NCBI GenBank assembly: GCA_029977845.1 | Contig: JAPOKC010000018.1 | Location: 1 to 58,609 of the forward strand | Reading direction: 5' to 3' | Source of the DNA: Mycobacteriaceae bacterium | GTDB lineage: Bacteria; Actinomycetota; Actinomycetes; Mycobacteriales; Mycobacteriaceae | DNA: 58,609 bases | Part shown: piece after piece, positions 34,632-42,105 of the stretch | Position numbering within the stretch: position 1 is the first letter of the stretch | How the letters are laid out: each line of letters starts with the position of its first letter | Notes under the pieces: generated by a model | What the model saw: only the letters and a program-made list of their open reading frames with translations | Database searches by the model: none | Told to the model about the DNA's origin: nothing | Position numbers and translations under genes: made by a program

Positions 34632-35297
34632 CTAGCGCGGCCGGATCACCACCTGATGGGTGTGCGCGTCCGGCGGAGTGGCGACGACTTGTGCGACCAC
34701 GCGGGCCACGGTCTGCGGCGTGAGAAATCTCGTCGCGTCGTACTCACCGCCTTCGTAGGCCACCAGGTCTTGTTGCATCTCGGTGTCGACCCGGCCCGGG
34801 TGGATGCTGCTCACCCGGAGCAGCGGTTCATCGATGCGCAACGAGTCGGCGAACGCGCGCAACGCGAACTTGCTCGCCGAGTAGGCGGCCAGGCCGGGGG
34901 ACACATTGAGGCCCGACCCGGAGTTGATGAACACCACCTGTCCGCGGGCGGCGCGCAAAGCCGGAAGCAGTGCGAGCGTGAGCGCCACCGCGCCGGTCAC
35001 GTTCACCTCGAAACAGGCCCGCCACTGTTCTGGCACGGACTCGGCGACACGTCCCGGATAGGCCACCCCGGCGTTGTGCACGAGCACGTCGAGTGAATCG
35101 AACATCTCGGCGGCCTCCTCGAAGGATGCCTGGTCCGCGAGGTCCAGCGGCCAGGTGGTGGCGCCGAGGCGCTCGGCGACCGCGTCGAGCCGTCGAGACG
35201 GCCGGCCGGCCAACAGCAGCGTGTGGGTCGGCGCCAGGGCTTCGGCGATGGCCGAGCCGATTCCTCCGCTCGCACCGGTGATGAGCGCCGTTGGCAT
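34632..35297 (-). CDS. Short-chain dehydrogenase/reductase
   Basis: 221-residue classical SDR. Cofactor motif TGASGGIG at residues 8-15, VHNAGVAYPG, and the catalytic Ser-Tyr-Lys set in INSGSGLNV and YSASKFALRAF. The substrate is unknown. The ATG at 35297 is 6 bases after TAGGGT, so it looks leaderless. Only 32 bp separate it from the divergent glucosylglycerate hydrolase, which hints at co-regulation. Confidence 0.87.
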   Translation of the reverse strand: MPTALITGASGGIGSAIAEALAPTHTLLLAGRPSRRLDAVAERLGATTWPLDLADQASFEEAAEMFDSLDVLVHNAGVAYPGRVAESVPEQWRACFEVNVTGAVALTLALLPALRAARGQVVFINSGSGLNVSPGLAAYSASKFALRAFADSLRIDEPLLRVSSIHPGRVDTEMQQDLVAYEGGEYDATRFLTPQTVARVVAQVVATPPDAHTHQVVIRPR

Positions 35298-35329
35298 GGG
35301 GTAACCCTACTAATCGGCACAATGAACCC
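35298..35329. promoter_or_regulatory. 32-bp divergent double leaderless promoter
   Basis: Minus strand: TAGGGT (35309-35304) ends 6 bases before the SDR ATG. Plus strand: CACAAT (35318-35323) ends 6 bases before the ggh GTG. Both -10 elements lie in the 32-bp gap, so each -35 region must fall inside or beyond the opposite -10, and RNA polymerase could not occupy both at once. Confidence 0.5.
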
Positions 35330-36661
35330 GTGCCGTCCCCGAATGACGCTCAGCTCGCCGCGCGTGCGGCAGATCTGCTGCGCGCAAACGATCTCGGGGA
35401 CATGACCGCGGCCGCGCCACGGCTGTACCCGCACATGTGGAGCTGGGACGCGGCGTTCGTGTCGATCGGCCTGGCGTCGCTGAGCGTCGAACGCGCGATC
35501 GTGGAGCTGGATACGCTGCTCTCGGCGCAGTGGACCAACGGCATGATCCCGCACATCGTCTTCGCCGAGGCGGCTGACGGGTACTTCCCCGACGCGGATC
35601 GATGGGACTGTTCGCATTTGGCTGCCGCCGCGCCGGCCACCCGGAAGACCTCCGGTATCACCCAGCCCCCGGTGCATGCGATCGCCGTGCAGCGCATCGT
35701 CGATCGTGCGCGCGCCGGCGGACCTTCCGACCGCGCTGCCGCCGAGGACTTTGTTCACCGGCGTTGGAATGACTTGATGCGGTGGCACCGGTGGCTGGCC
35801 GAAGTGCGTGACCCCGAGCAATGCGGCCGGATCACGCTGTACCACGGCTGGGAATCGGGCATGGACAACTCGCCGCGGTGGGACTCCGCCTACGCCAACG
35901 TCGTCGCGGGAGTGGTGCCGCCATACACGCGCATCGACAACCGCGTGGTCACCGATGTCAGCCAACGCCCATCCGACGATGAGTATCACCGTTATCTCTG
36001 GCTTATCGAGGAGATGAAGTCCGTCGGCTACGACGACGCACGTCTGCCGACGGTAATGAGCTTCGCCGTCCAGGACGTTTTCTTCTCAGCGGTATTCGCT
36101 GTCGCGTGCGATGTGCTGGCGGGTATCGGAGAGGACTACGACCGCGCCCCCGCGGATCTGCGTGATCTGCACTCGTGGGTGGAGCGCTTCCGCACCGGGG
36201 TAGCCGCGACAATCGACCAGAACAGCGGTGCTGCAAGGGATTTCGATCTTAGGGCAGGATCCTGGATCGAGGCCGACACGGTGGCGCAATTCGCGCCGCT
36301 GCTCTGCGACGGGTTGTCGGACGCGCAGCAGGGCGTTCTGCTGAAGCTCCTGGACAGCCCGCGATACCTGGCACATCCGGATCTGAAGTTCGCACTGATC
36401 CCGTCCACGTCACCGGTGTCGAAGGACTTCCGCCCCCGCGAGTACTGGCGCGGTCCGGTCTGGCCGGTGCTGAACTGGCTGTTCTCGTGGGCATTCGCCA
36501 GACACGGGTGGTCGGAGCGCGCGGCGTTGTTGCGCCGGGAAAGCCTGCGTCAAGCCGGTGACGGCACCTTCGCCGAGTATTACGAGCCGTTCACCGGGGA
36601 AGCGCTGGGCAGCACGCGACAGTCGTGGACGGCCGCGGTGGTACTGGACTGGCTGGGATAG
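35330..36661 (+). CDS. ggh: Glucosylglycerate hydrolase (GH63)
   Basis: 443 residues closely resembling the GH63 glucosylglycerate hydrolase described in M. hassiacum, which frees stored glucosylglycerate after nitrogen limitation ends. Visible family blocks are LYPHMWSWDAAFVSIGLA, NGMIPHIVF, TSGITQPPVHA, YHGWESGMDNSPRWDSAY and FAEYYEPFTGE. Asp179 (GMDN) and Glu416 (FAEYY) correspond to the catalytic pair D182/E419. No signal peptide, so it is cytoplasmic. The GTG at 35330 appears leaderless. Its presence favours a rapid-growing or environmental species. Confidence 0.87.
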   Translation: MPSPNDAQLAARAADLLRANDLGDMTAAAPRLYPHMWSWDAAFVSIGLASLSVERAIVELDTLLSAQWTNGMIPHIVFAEAADGYFPDADRWDCSHLAAAAPATRKTSGITQPPVHAIAVQRIVDRARAGGPSDRAAAEDFVHRRWNDLMRWHRWLAEVRDPEQCGRITLYHGWESGMDNSPRWDSAYANVVAGVVPPYTRIDNRVVTDVSQRPSDDEYHRYLWLIEEMKSVGYDDARLPTVMSFAVQDVFFSAVFAVACDVLAGIGEDYDRAPADLRDLHSWVERFRTGVAATIDQNSGAARDFDLRAGSWIEADTVAQFAPLLCDGLSDAQQGVLLKLLDSPRYLAHPDLKFALIPSTSPVSKDFRPREYWRGPVWPVLNWLFSWAFARHGWSERAALLRRESLRQAGDGTFAEYYEPFTGEALGSTRQSWTAAVVLDWLG

Positions 36662-36676
36662 TCCGGACGGGGCGAT

Positions 36677-37135
36677 CTAGCCTTGAGCATTCTCGCCGTC
36701 GGTGAGCCGTTCGAGCGGCTTGAGGGCTTTGGACAGATCGCGAAGCTCGTCGCCGGACAGGTTGGTCAGCAGCGCCGCCAGGTAGGCGCGGCGGGCGGCC
36801 AGAGCTTCACCGTGCTGAACCAGACCCTCCGGCGTCACCTCCACCAACACTGCCCGCATATCGGATGGATCGCGCGACCTCTTCACCAGCCCGAGATTCT
36901 CCAGTCGCCGAATGGCCACGGTCGTCGTCGGTGTGCGCACGCGTTCCCGCGCGGCGAGTTCGGTCATCCGGATCGGTCCGCTGTCGAGCAGGGTCAACAG
37001 GATCGACAACTGTGCCAGCGTCAGATCAGGGCGCGAACCCGCTTGGTTGTCCCCCCGGCGAAGTACGACCACCAACTTCGCCAGGATCCGCTGCAGATCG
37101 GCAGCCAAGCCGGCGACCTGCTGGGACTCGGACAT
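36677..37135 (-). CDS. MarR-family transcriptional regulator
   Basis: 152 residues with the winged helix-turn-helix of MarR proteins: LTLAQLSILLTLL, MTELAARERVRTPTTTVAIRRLENLGLVKR, then the wing RDPSDMRAVLVEVTPEG. It corresponds to Rv0042c. TAGACT (37149-37144 on the minus strand) ends 8 bases before the ATG at 37135, a probable [14 protein letters not shown] promoter. The ligand and target genes are not evident; the LLM oxidoreductase directly upstream on the same strand is a possible partner. Confidence 0.87.
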   Translation of the reverse strand: MSESQQVAGLAADLQRILAKLVVVLRRGDNQAGSRPDLTLAQLSILLTLLDSGPIRMTELAARERVRTPTTTVAIRRLENLGLVKRSRDPSDMRAVLVEVTPEGLVQHGEALAARRAYLAALLTNLSGDELRDLSKALKPLERLTDGENAQG

Positions 37136-37178
37136 GGTTCGGCAGTCTAATCGCCTGATAGCGCGGCCGGGGCTGCGT

Positions 37179-37973
37179 TCAACCCCGAGAGCGGCGGTCG
37201 CGCCACCGGACCAGAGCCTCGGCCGGACCGAGGTCGTAGTCCGGGCCGTCGCAGCCGACCGTCATCAGTGTCACCCCTAGTCGAGCCAGCGCTTCGGCGT
37301 TGGCCACCACGGTCTCCGGGTCGCGGCCCTCGACCCCGGATGAGCGCTCCACCGTGGCGGGATCGCGGCCGACGGCCGAGCAGTGCCCGTCGAGCACCGC
37401 CGCCTTGCCCGGATAGGTCTCGGCGTTGGTGAATCCGTGCCAGATGTCGGCGTACTGGGCCACCAAGCGCAGCGTCTTCTTCTCGCCCCCGCCGCCGATG
37501 AGGATCGGGATCTGCCGGGTCGGCGCCGGATTGAGCTTGGCGAGCCGGGCGTTGATACGCGGCATGGCTTGGGCCAGGTCGTCGAGCCGGCTGCCGACGG
37601 TGCCGAACTCGTAGCCGTACTCGTCGTAGTCCTTGCGCATCCAGCCCGAGCCGATGCCGAGTATCAGCCGGCCGTCACAGATGTGGTCGACGGTGCGGGC
37701 CATATCAGCCAGCAGTTCGGGGTTGCGGTAGGAGTTGCAACTCACCAGGGCGCCGATCTGGATACGTGAGGTCTGTTCGGCCCAGGCGCCCAGCATGGTC
37801 CAGCACTCGAAGTGCGCGCCGTCGGGATCTCCGTACAGCGGATAGAAGTGGTCCCAGTTGAAGACGACGTCGACGCCGAGGTCCTCGACGCGGCGCACCG
37901 CATCGCGGATGAAGCCGTAGTGGCTGGAGTGCTGGGGCTGAAGCTGGACGCCGATACGGATGGGGAAGGTCAT
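37179..37973 (-). CDS. LLM-class F420-type oxidoreductase
   Basis: 264-residue luciferase-like monooxygenase family protein, probably using coenzyme F420. It has FPIRIGVQLQPQHSS, FNWDHFYPLYGDP, GALVSCNSYRNPELLADMA, GRLILGIGSGW and PILIGGGGEKKTLRLVA, the pattern of F420-dependent mycobacterial members (Rv0044c equivalent). The substrate is unknown. The ATG at 37973 shares ATGA with the hydrolase stop, so the two are coupled. Confidence 0.87.
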   Translation of the reverse strand: MTFPIRIGVQLQPQHSSHYGFIRDAVRRVEDLGVDVVFNWDHFYPLYGDPDGAHFECWTMLGAWAEQTSRIQIGALVSCNSYRNPELLADMARTVDHICDGRLILGIGSGWMRKDYDEYGYEFGTVGSRLDDLAQAMPRINARLAKLNPAPTRQIPILIGGGGEKKTLRLVAQYADIWHGFTNAETYPGKAAVLDGHCSAVGRDPATVERSSGVEGRDPETVVANAEALARLGVTLMTVGCDGPDYDLGPAEALVRWRDRRSRG

Positions 37974-38869
37974 GGCGCCCAGTCAAGCACTGAGCGCAGG
38001 ATCTCCACCAGAGCCCTCGGTTGGTCGCCCTGCACCGAGTGCCCGGAATCAGGCACGACGATCACCTGCTGGAAGCCCGGGGCCTCCCGGGCGAACCGCT
38101 CGGCGTCGTCGTCGTTGACGAAGAACGAGTTTGCCCCGCGCACCAGGGTGGTGGGCGCGCGTAGCGAAGGGACGTCGTCCCACAGACCCTCGAACCCGTC
38201 GCCCTTGCGGAAGGTGTCGTACCGCCAGGTCCAGGTGCCGTCGTCGAGTTGTTTGGAATTGTGAAAAACCCCGCGACGCAACGATTCCCGGGATCGGTGC
38301 GGGGATGTGGCGACGGTGACGTCCACCATGGCCGCGAAGCTGGGGAAGGTACGCTCACCCTGCGCCAGTGCGACCGACCCCATCTGGGCCTTGGTCATCT
38401 CCTCATGCCGTTCGGCGGCCGATGGTGTCACGTCGACCATCACGAGTTTGCGCACCAGATCCGGTGCGTTCACCGCTAGCCGCATCGCCGTCAGCCCGCC
38501 CAGCGACATACCCACCACGAGATCGGCGTCGGGGGCCAGTTCGCGGATCACCGGCTCCACCGCGAGCGCGTTGAGTTTGGGCCCGTAGTCGCCGTCCTCC
38601 CGCCGGCCCGACCGGCCGTGGCCGGGCAGGTCGATCGCCAGCGCCGGCACGCCCAAACCCAGGAGCACGGTGTCCCAGGTATGCGCGTTCTGGGCCCCGC
38701 CGTGCAGGAACACCACCCGCGCTCGATCGGTGCCCCAGCGCAGCGCGCTGATCGGGCCGCGTTCCACGCGGGTGACGGCTGGCATCGGGCCGGAGACGCC
38801 GGCCTGCTCGGCGTTCTCGGCCAGCAGCGCGAACTCGTCGAGACCGGCCAGTTCGTCATCGGAGATCAC
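37970..38869 (-). CDS. Alpha/beta hydrolase
   Basis: 299 residues from the GTG at 38869, which gives the N-terminus VISDDELAGLDEFALL shared with the esterase Rv0045c. Oxyanion motif LHGGAQNAH, nucleophile elbow GMSLGG, and the catalytic His in VPDSGHSVQGDQPRAL. Rv0045c is an esterase; the natural ester is unknown. The frame is open from 38929, but that part runs into the ino1 terminator spacer. Confidence 0.87.
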   Translation of the reverse strand: MISDDELAGLDEFALLAENAEQAGVSGPMPAVTRVERGPISALRWGTDRARVVFLHGGAQNAHTWDTVLLGLGVPALAIDLPGHGRSGRREDGDYGPKLNALAVEPVIRELAPDADLVVGMSLGGLTAMRLAVNAPDLVRKLVMVDVTPSAAERHEEMTKAQMGSVALAQGERTFPSFAAMVDVTVATSPHRSRESLRRGVFHNSKQLDDGTWTWRYDTFRKGDGFEGLWDDVPSLRAPTTLVRGANSFFVNDDDAERFAREAPGFQQVIVVPDSGHSVQGDQPRALVEILRSVLDWAP

Positions 38870-38916
38870 GCCATCATTTAACGCCGAGATCGACGTAATG
38901 GTGCGCGCGTCTCGCA

Positions 38917-38950
38917 CTTTCCCGCCCAAATGGGGGTTTGGGCGGGAAAG
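38917..38950 (-). terminator. 14-bp perfect inverted repeat after ino1
   Basis: CTTTCCCGCCCAAA and TTTGGGCGGGAAAG pair perfectly around a 6-base loop, starting 5 bases beyond the ino1 stop. A strong hairpin here most likely ends or stabilises the ino1 transcript; a short run of pyrimidines rather than a clear U-tract follows. Confidence 0.7.
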
Positions 38951-38954
38951 GGGG

Positions 38955-40037
38955 TCAGCCCTTGATGAACTCTTCGAGCTGGATGCGCGCCAAGTCGTCG
39001 GCGATCTGCTTCGGCGGGCTCTTCATCAGGTAGGCCGAGGCCGGGATGATCGGGCCGCCGATGCCGCGATCCTTGGCGATCTTGGCCGCGCGCACCGCGT
39101 CGATGATGATGCCGGCCGAGTTCGGCGAGTCCCACACCTCGAGCTTGTACTCGAGGTTCAGCGGGACGTCACCGAAGGCCCGGCCCTCCAGTCGCACATA
39201 GGCCCACTTGCGGTCGTCGAGCCACGCGACGTGATCCGACGGACCGATGTGGACGTTCTTGTCCTCGACCTTGCCGGCCAGCGAGCCGGTCAGGTTGGAG
39301 GTGACGGCCTGGGTCTTGGAGACCTTCTTGGACTCCAGGCGCTCACGCTCGAGCATGTTCTTGAAGTCCATGTTGCCGCCGACGTTGAGCTGATAGGTGC
39401 GGTCCAGCGTCACGCCGCGGTCCTCGAACAGCTTGGCCATCACGCGGTGGGTGATGGTTGCGCCGACCTGGCTCTTGATGTCGTCGCCGACGATCGGCAC
39501 ACCGGCGTCGGTGAACTTCTTGGCCCACACCGGATCCGAGGCGATGAACACCGGCAGCGCGTTGACGAACGCGACCTTGGCGTCGATGGCGCATTGCGCG
39601 TAGAACTTGTCGGCTTCCTCCGAGCCCACCGGCAGGTAGGACACCAGGACGTCGACCTTGGCGTCCTTGAGCGCCTTGACCACGTCGACCGGATCCTCAT
39701 CGGAGACCTCAATGGTCTCGGCGTAGTACTTGCCGATACCGTCCAGCGTCGGGCCGCGCTGCACCGTGACATTGGTCGGCGGCACGTCGGCGATCTTGAT
39801 GGTGTTGTTCTCCGAGGCGAAGATCGCCTCGGAGAGATCGAAGCCGACCTTCTTGGCGTCGACGTCGAACGCGGCGACGAACTTCACGTCGCGCACGTGG
39901 TACTGACCGAAGGTCACGTGCATGAGGCCGGGGACCGTCGAGTTCGGGTCGGCGTCCCTGTAGTACTGCACGCCCTGAACCAGAGAGGACGCGCAGTTGC
40001 CGACGCCGACGATGGCGACGCGAACTTCGTTGGTCAT
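38955..40037 (-). CDS. ino1: Inositol-3-phosphate synthase
   Basis: 360 residues. Converts glucose 6-phosphate to myo-inositol 3-phosphate with NAD, the entry step to phosphatidylinositol, mannosides and mycothiol. NAD motif [13 protein letters not shown] begins near residue 11; other conserved blocks are [35 protein letters not shown] and [13 protein letters not shown]. The ATG at 40037 has AAGGAGA upstream. The PadR regulator gene ends 15 bp upstream on the same strand, the usual ino1 partner in mycobacteria. Confidence 0.96.
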   Translation of the reverse strand: MTNEVRVAIVGVGNCASSLVQGVQYYRDADPNSTVPGLMHVTFGQYHVRDVKFVAAFDVDAKKVGFDLSEAIFASENNTIKIADVPPTNVTVQRGPTLDGIGKYYAETIEVSDEDPVDVVKALKDAKVDVLVSYLPVGSEEADKFYAQCAIDAKVAFVNALPVFIASDPVWAKKFTDAGVPIVGDDIKSQVGATITHRVMAKLFEDRGVTLDRTYQLNVGGNMDFKNMLERERLESKKVSKTQAVTSNLTGSLAGKVEDKNVHIGPSDHVAWLDDRKWAYVRLEGRAFGDVPLNLEYKLEVWDSPNSAGIIIDAVRAAKIAKDRGIGGPIIPASAYLMKSPPKQIADDLARIQLEEFIKG

Positions 40038-40052
40038 GGGACGTTCTCCTTC

Positions 40053-40619
40053 TTACTTACTTCTGGTGTTTTCTTCAGCCTTGACGGGTGCGCCCTGGGC
40101 GACCCGTTCCGCGGCGATGAGTTCGTTGAGCCAGACGACTTCACGCTCGCTGGACTCCAGACCCAGCTGGTGCAGTTGGCGCGTGTAGCGGTCGAACGAG
40201 TTACTGGCCCGCGCGATGGACTCGCGCAGGCCCTCACGGCGCTCCTCGACCTGCCGGCGACGGCCCTCCAGGATGCGCATCCGCGCCTCGGCCGGGGTCC
40301 GGTTGAAGAACGCCAGGTGCACGCCGAAGCCGTCGTCGGTGTAGTTCTGCGGCCCGGTGTCGGCGACCAGCTCGGTGAAGCGCTGCCGACCGGCGTCGGT
40401 GAGCTGGTAGACGCGTCGAGCCCGGCGCAGCACCGCGGTGCCCTCGGGCGCGGCATCCTCGGCGATCAGCCCGTCGGCCTGCATCCGGCGCAGCGCCGGG
40501 TACAGCGAGCCGTAGGAGAACGCCCGAAACGCGCCGAGCAGGCCGGTGAGCCGTTTGCGCAGCTCGTACCCGTGCATCGGAGACTCGAGCAGCAGCCCCA
40601 GAACAGCCAGCTCCAGCAC
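40053..40619 (-). CDS. PadR-family transcriptional regulator
   Basis: 188 residues. The PadR winged helix (LELAVLGLLLESPMHGYELRKRL, FSYGSLYPALRRMQADGLI) is followed by a C-terminal helical region with EARMRILEGRRRQVEERREGL. I take the GTG at 40619 because AGGAGG stands 8 bases upstream. The frame opens at a GTG (40628) that sits directly on that AGGAGG, a spacing ribosomes do not use. It is the Rv0047c equivalent and is followed by ino1, which it may control. Confidence 0.88.
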   Translation of the reverse strand: MLELAVLGLLLESPMHGYELRKRLTGLLGAFRAFSYGSLYPALRRMQADGLIAEDAAPEGTAVLRRARRVYQLTDAGRQRFTELVADTGPQNYTDDGFGVHLAFFNRTPAEARMRILEGRRRQVEERREGLRESIARASNSFDRYTRQLHQLGLESSEREVVWLNELIAAERVAQGAPVKAEENTRSK

Positions 40620-40663
40620 GCGAGTCACCTCCTGATTGCATCGCCGAACAGCTCTGCCAACTG

Positions 40664-40676
40664 TATCGAAGCGATA
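40664..40676. promoter_or_regulatory. Possible PadR operator
   Basis: TATCG-AAG-CGATA, a perfect 5-bp inverted repeat within an AT-rich patch about 45 bp upstream of the padR start. PadR proteins often bind short AT-rich dyads near their own promoters. This is inferred from symmetry and position. Confidence 0.4.
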
Positions 40677-40796
40677 TATTTGCCGCCAAATCTGCTGTTC
40701 AGCGACCGTCGAGCGTGGGCTCTAGGTACGGGAAACGGGCGCTTCGCGTACTTAACCCCCACGCTGGGCAGGGAAGCCGGCGGCGCCGACGCGGGC

Positions 40797-41624
40797 CTAG
40801 GGGTAGTTGATGTTCTTGACCGTGCCGTCCGGCGCGAGCTGGATGGAACCGCTGCCGAAGTCGCTGGAGACGTAGATGGAAATGGACACCGCGTCAGGAC
40901 TGTTCTGACCGCGGCTGGGTTGGATGATCAGGTAGGTGCTCTTGATCTCGTCGGCCTTGCGGATGCCGAGCGTTTCCGGCGCACCACGCAGCACCCCGAT
41001 GATCGCCTTGGCGTCGAATCCGGCCAGATCGACCACCCGGTCGTCGCTGCCCTTGGCCGAGGCCGTCGGATCGCCGAAGCCGCCCTTGTAGTAGTAGTTC
41101 AGCTGACGGCGGTCATCGCCGGGATCCGGCCGGTCCAGCGAGGCGTAGTCCGGGTAGACGACCAGCCGGTAGCCGGAAGTGTCGCCGAACCGCTTGCGCA
41201 TCTGGTCGAGTAGCCCGGTCAGCCCGCCGAGGGTCTGCAACTGGCGCGGCGGCGTCAGCACCACCGGCGCGACACCGTCGGGCTTGGCCCCCGGGTCTGC
41301 CGTGAAGCTGAACGGCGAACTGGTGTTTCCGTAGAGGCCCCAACCGATTCCGATGCCGAGGGCAACCAGAACCGCAGCTACCGCAGCGCGCATCCCCCAG
41401 CCCTGCTGCCGGGCTGGCCTGACGTGGGGAAGCTGTACCGGAGCGTTGGTGGTCTGAAGGTCGCTCACCAGGGACCGCAGATCCCCCAGGGTGGCCGCAT
41501 TGGTGGCAGCTTTCACCCGATGCGCGTGCTCGGTCATCGACAGCTGGCCCTCGGCGAGGGCGGTATCGAGGATCTGACACGTGTCGGTGCGGTCGCTGTC
41601 CTTGGCCCGTGTGCGCTCAGCCAC
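40797..41624 (-). CDS. DUF1707-type membrane protein
   Basis: 275 residues from the GTG at 41624. An N-terminal DUF1707/SHOCT-like domain (VAERTRAKDSDRTDTCQILD to about residue 60) is followed by a single membrane span (AAVAAVLVALGIGIGWGLYG) and an outer C-terminal domain of about 160 residues. It is the Rv0048c equivalent; no function is known. TACGAT on the minus strand (41636-41631) ends 6 bases before the GTG, a leaderless arrangement, so the longer frame from 41693 is not used. Confidence 0.82.
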   Translation of the reverse strand: MAERTRAKDSDRTDTCQILDTALAEGQLSMTEHAHRVKAATNAATLGDLRSLVSDLQTTNAPVQLPHVRPARQQGWGMRAAVAAVLVALGIGIGWGLYGNTSSPFSFTADPGAKPDGVAPVVLTPPRQLQTLGGLTGLLDQMRKRFGDTSGYRLVVYPDYASLDRPDPGDDRRQLNYYYKGGFGDPTASAKGSDDRVVDLAGFDAKAIIGVLRGAPETLGIRKADEIKSTYLIIQPSRGQNSPDAVSISIYVSSDFGSGSIQLAPDGTVKNINYP

Positions 41625-41694
41625 CAACTGATCGTAGAAGCAAACGGGCCCGGTCACACCACTGCGGCCAGACCATCGACGTACTCTGGTCACC
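41625..41694. promoter_or_regulatory. Divergent leaderless promoters
   Basis: In this 70-bp spacer TACGAT (41636-41631, minus) stands 6 bases before one GTG and TACTCT (41682-41687, plus) 7 bases before the other. Both have the spacing of leaderless mycobacterial mRNAs. Confidence 0.5.
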
Positions 41695-42105
41695 GTGCGA
41701 CTGCAGCGATCGGTGGTGGACTACGCGCTTCGGCGCCGGTCCCTGCTTGCCGAGGTGTACTCCGGCCGCACCGGCGTCTCCGAGGTGTGCGACGCCAACC
41801 CCTATCTGCTGCGCGCCGCCAAGTTTCACGGCAAGCAGAGTTCGGTGATGTGCCCGATCTGCCGCAAGGAGCAGTTGACCTTGGTCTCGTGGGTTTTCGG
41901 CGACCACCTGGGAGCCGTCTCGGGGTCGGCGCGCAGCGCCGAGGAACTGGTCCTGCTGGCCACCCGTTTCGAGGAGTTCGCGGTACACGTCGTCGAGGTG
42001 TGCCGGACCTGCAGTTGGAATCATCTGGTCAAGTCCTATGTGCTCGGAGCACCCCGGACGGTCAAACCGGCCAAGCGCTCAGGAGCACGGACGGCCAGTG
42101 AATAG
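41695..42105 (+). CDS. DUF5318 zinc-ribbon-like protein
   Basis: 136 residues, the Rv0049 equivalent, conserved immediately upstream of ponA1. The visible pairs MCPICRKEQ and VCRTCSWN form a CxxC...CxxC set that could bind zinc. The N-terminus RLQRSVVDYALRRRSLLAEVYSG and the basic C-terminal tail are family features. No function is known. The GTG at 41695 is probably leaderless, and its end overlaps the ponA1 start by 8 bp. Confidence 0.82.
   Translation: MRLQRSVVDYALRRRSLLAEVYSGRTGVSEVCDANPYLLRAAKFHGKQSSVMCPICRKEQLTLVSWVFGDHLGAVSGSARSAEELVLLATRFEEFAVHVVEVCRTCSWNHLVKSYVLGAPRTVKPAKRSGARTASE

Noticed and set aside
40712..40765. AGCGTGGG...CCCACGCT inverted repeat between padR and the DUF1707 gene
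   Set aside because: Arms 8 bp long and 38 bp apart; could arise by chance in GC-rich DNA. May be part of a terminator but not supported.
38670..41213. 847-residue plus-strand frame across the hydrolase, ino1, padR and DUF1707 genes
   Set aside because: Runs antisense through four well supported genes; no recognisable domain.
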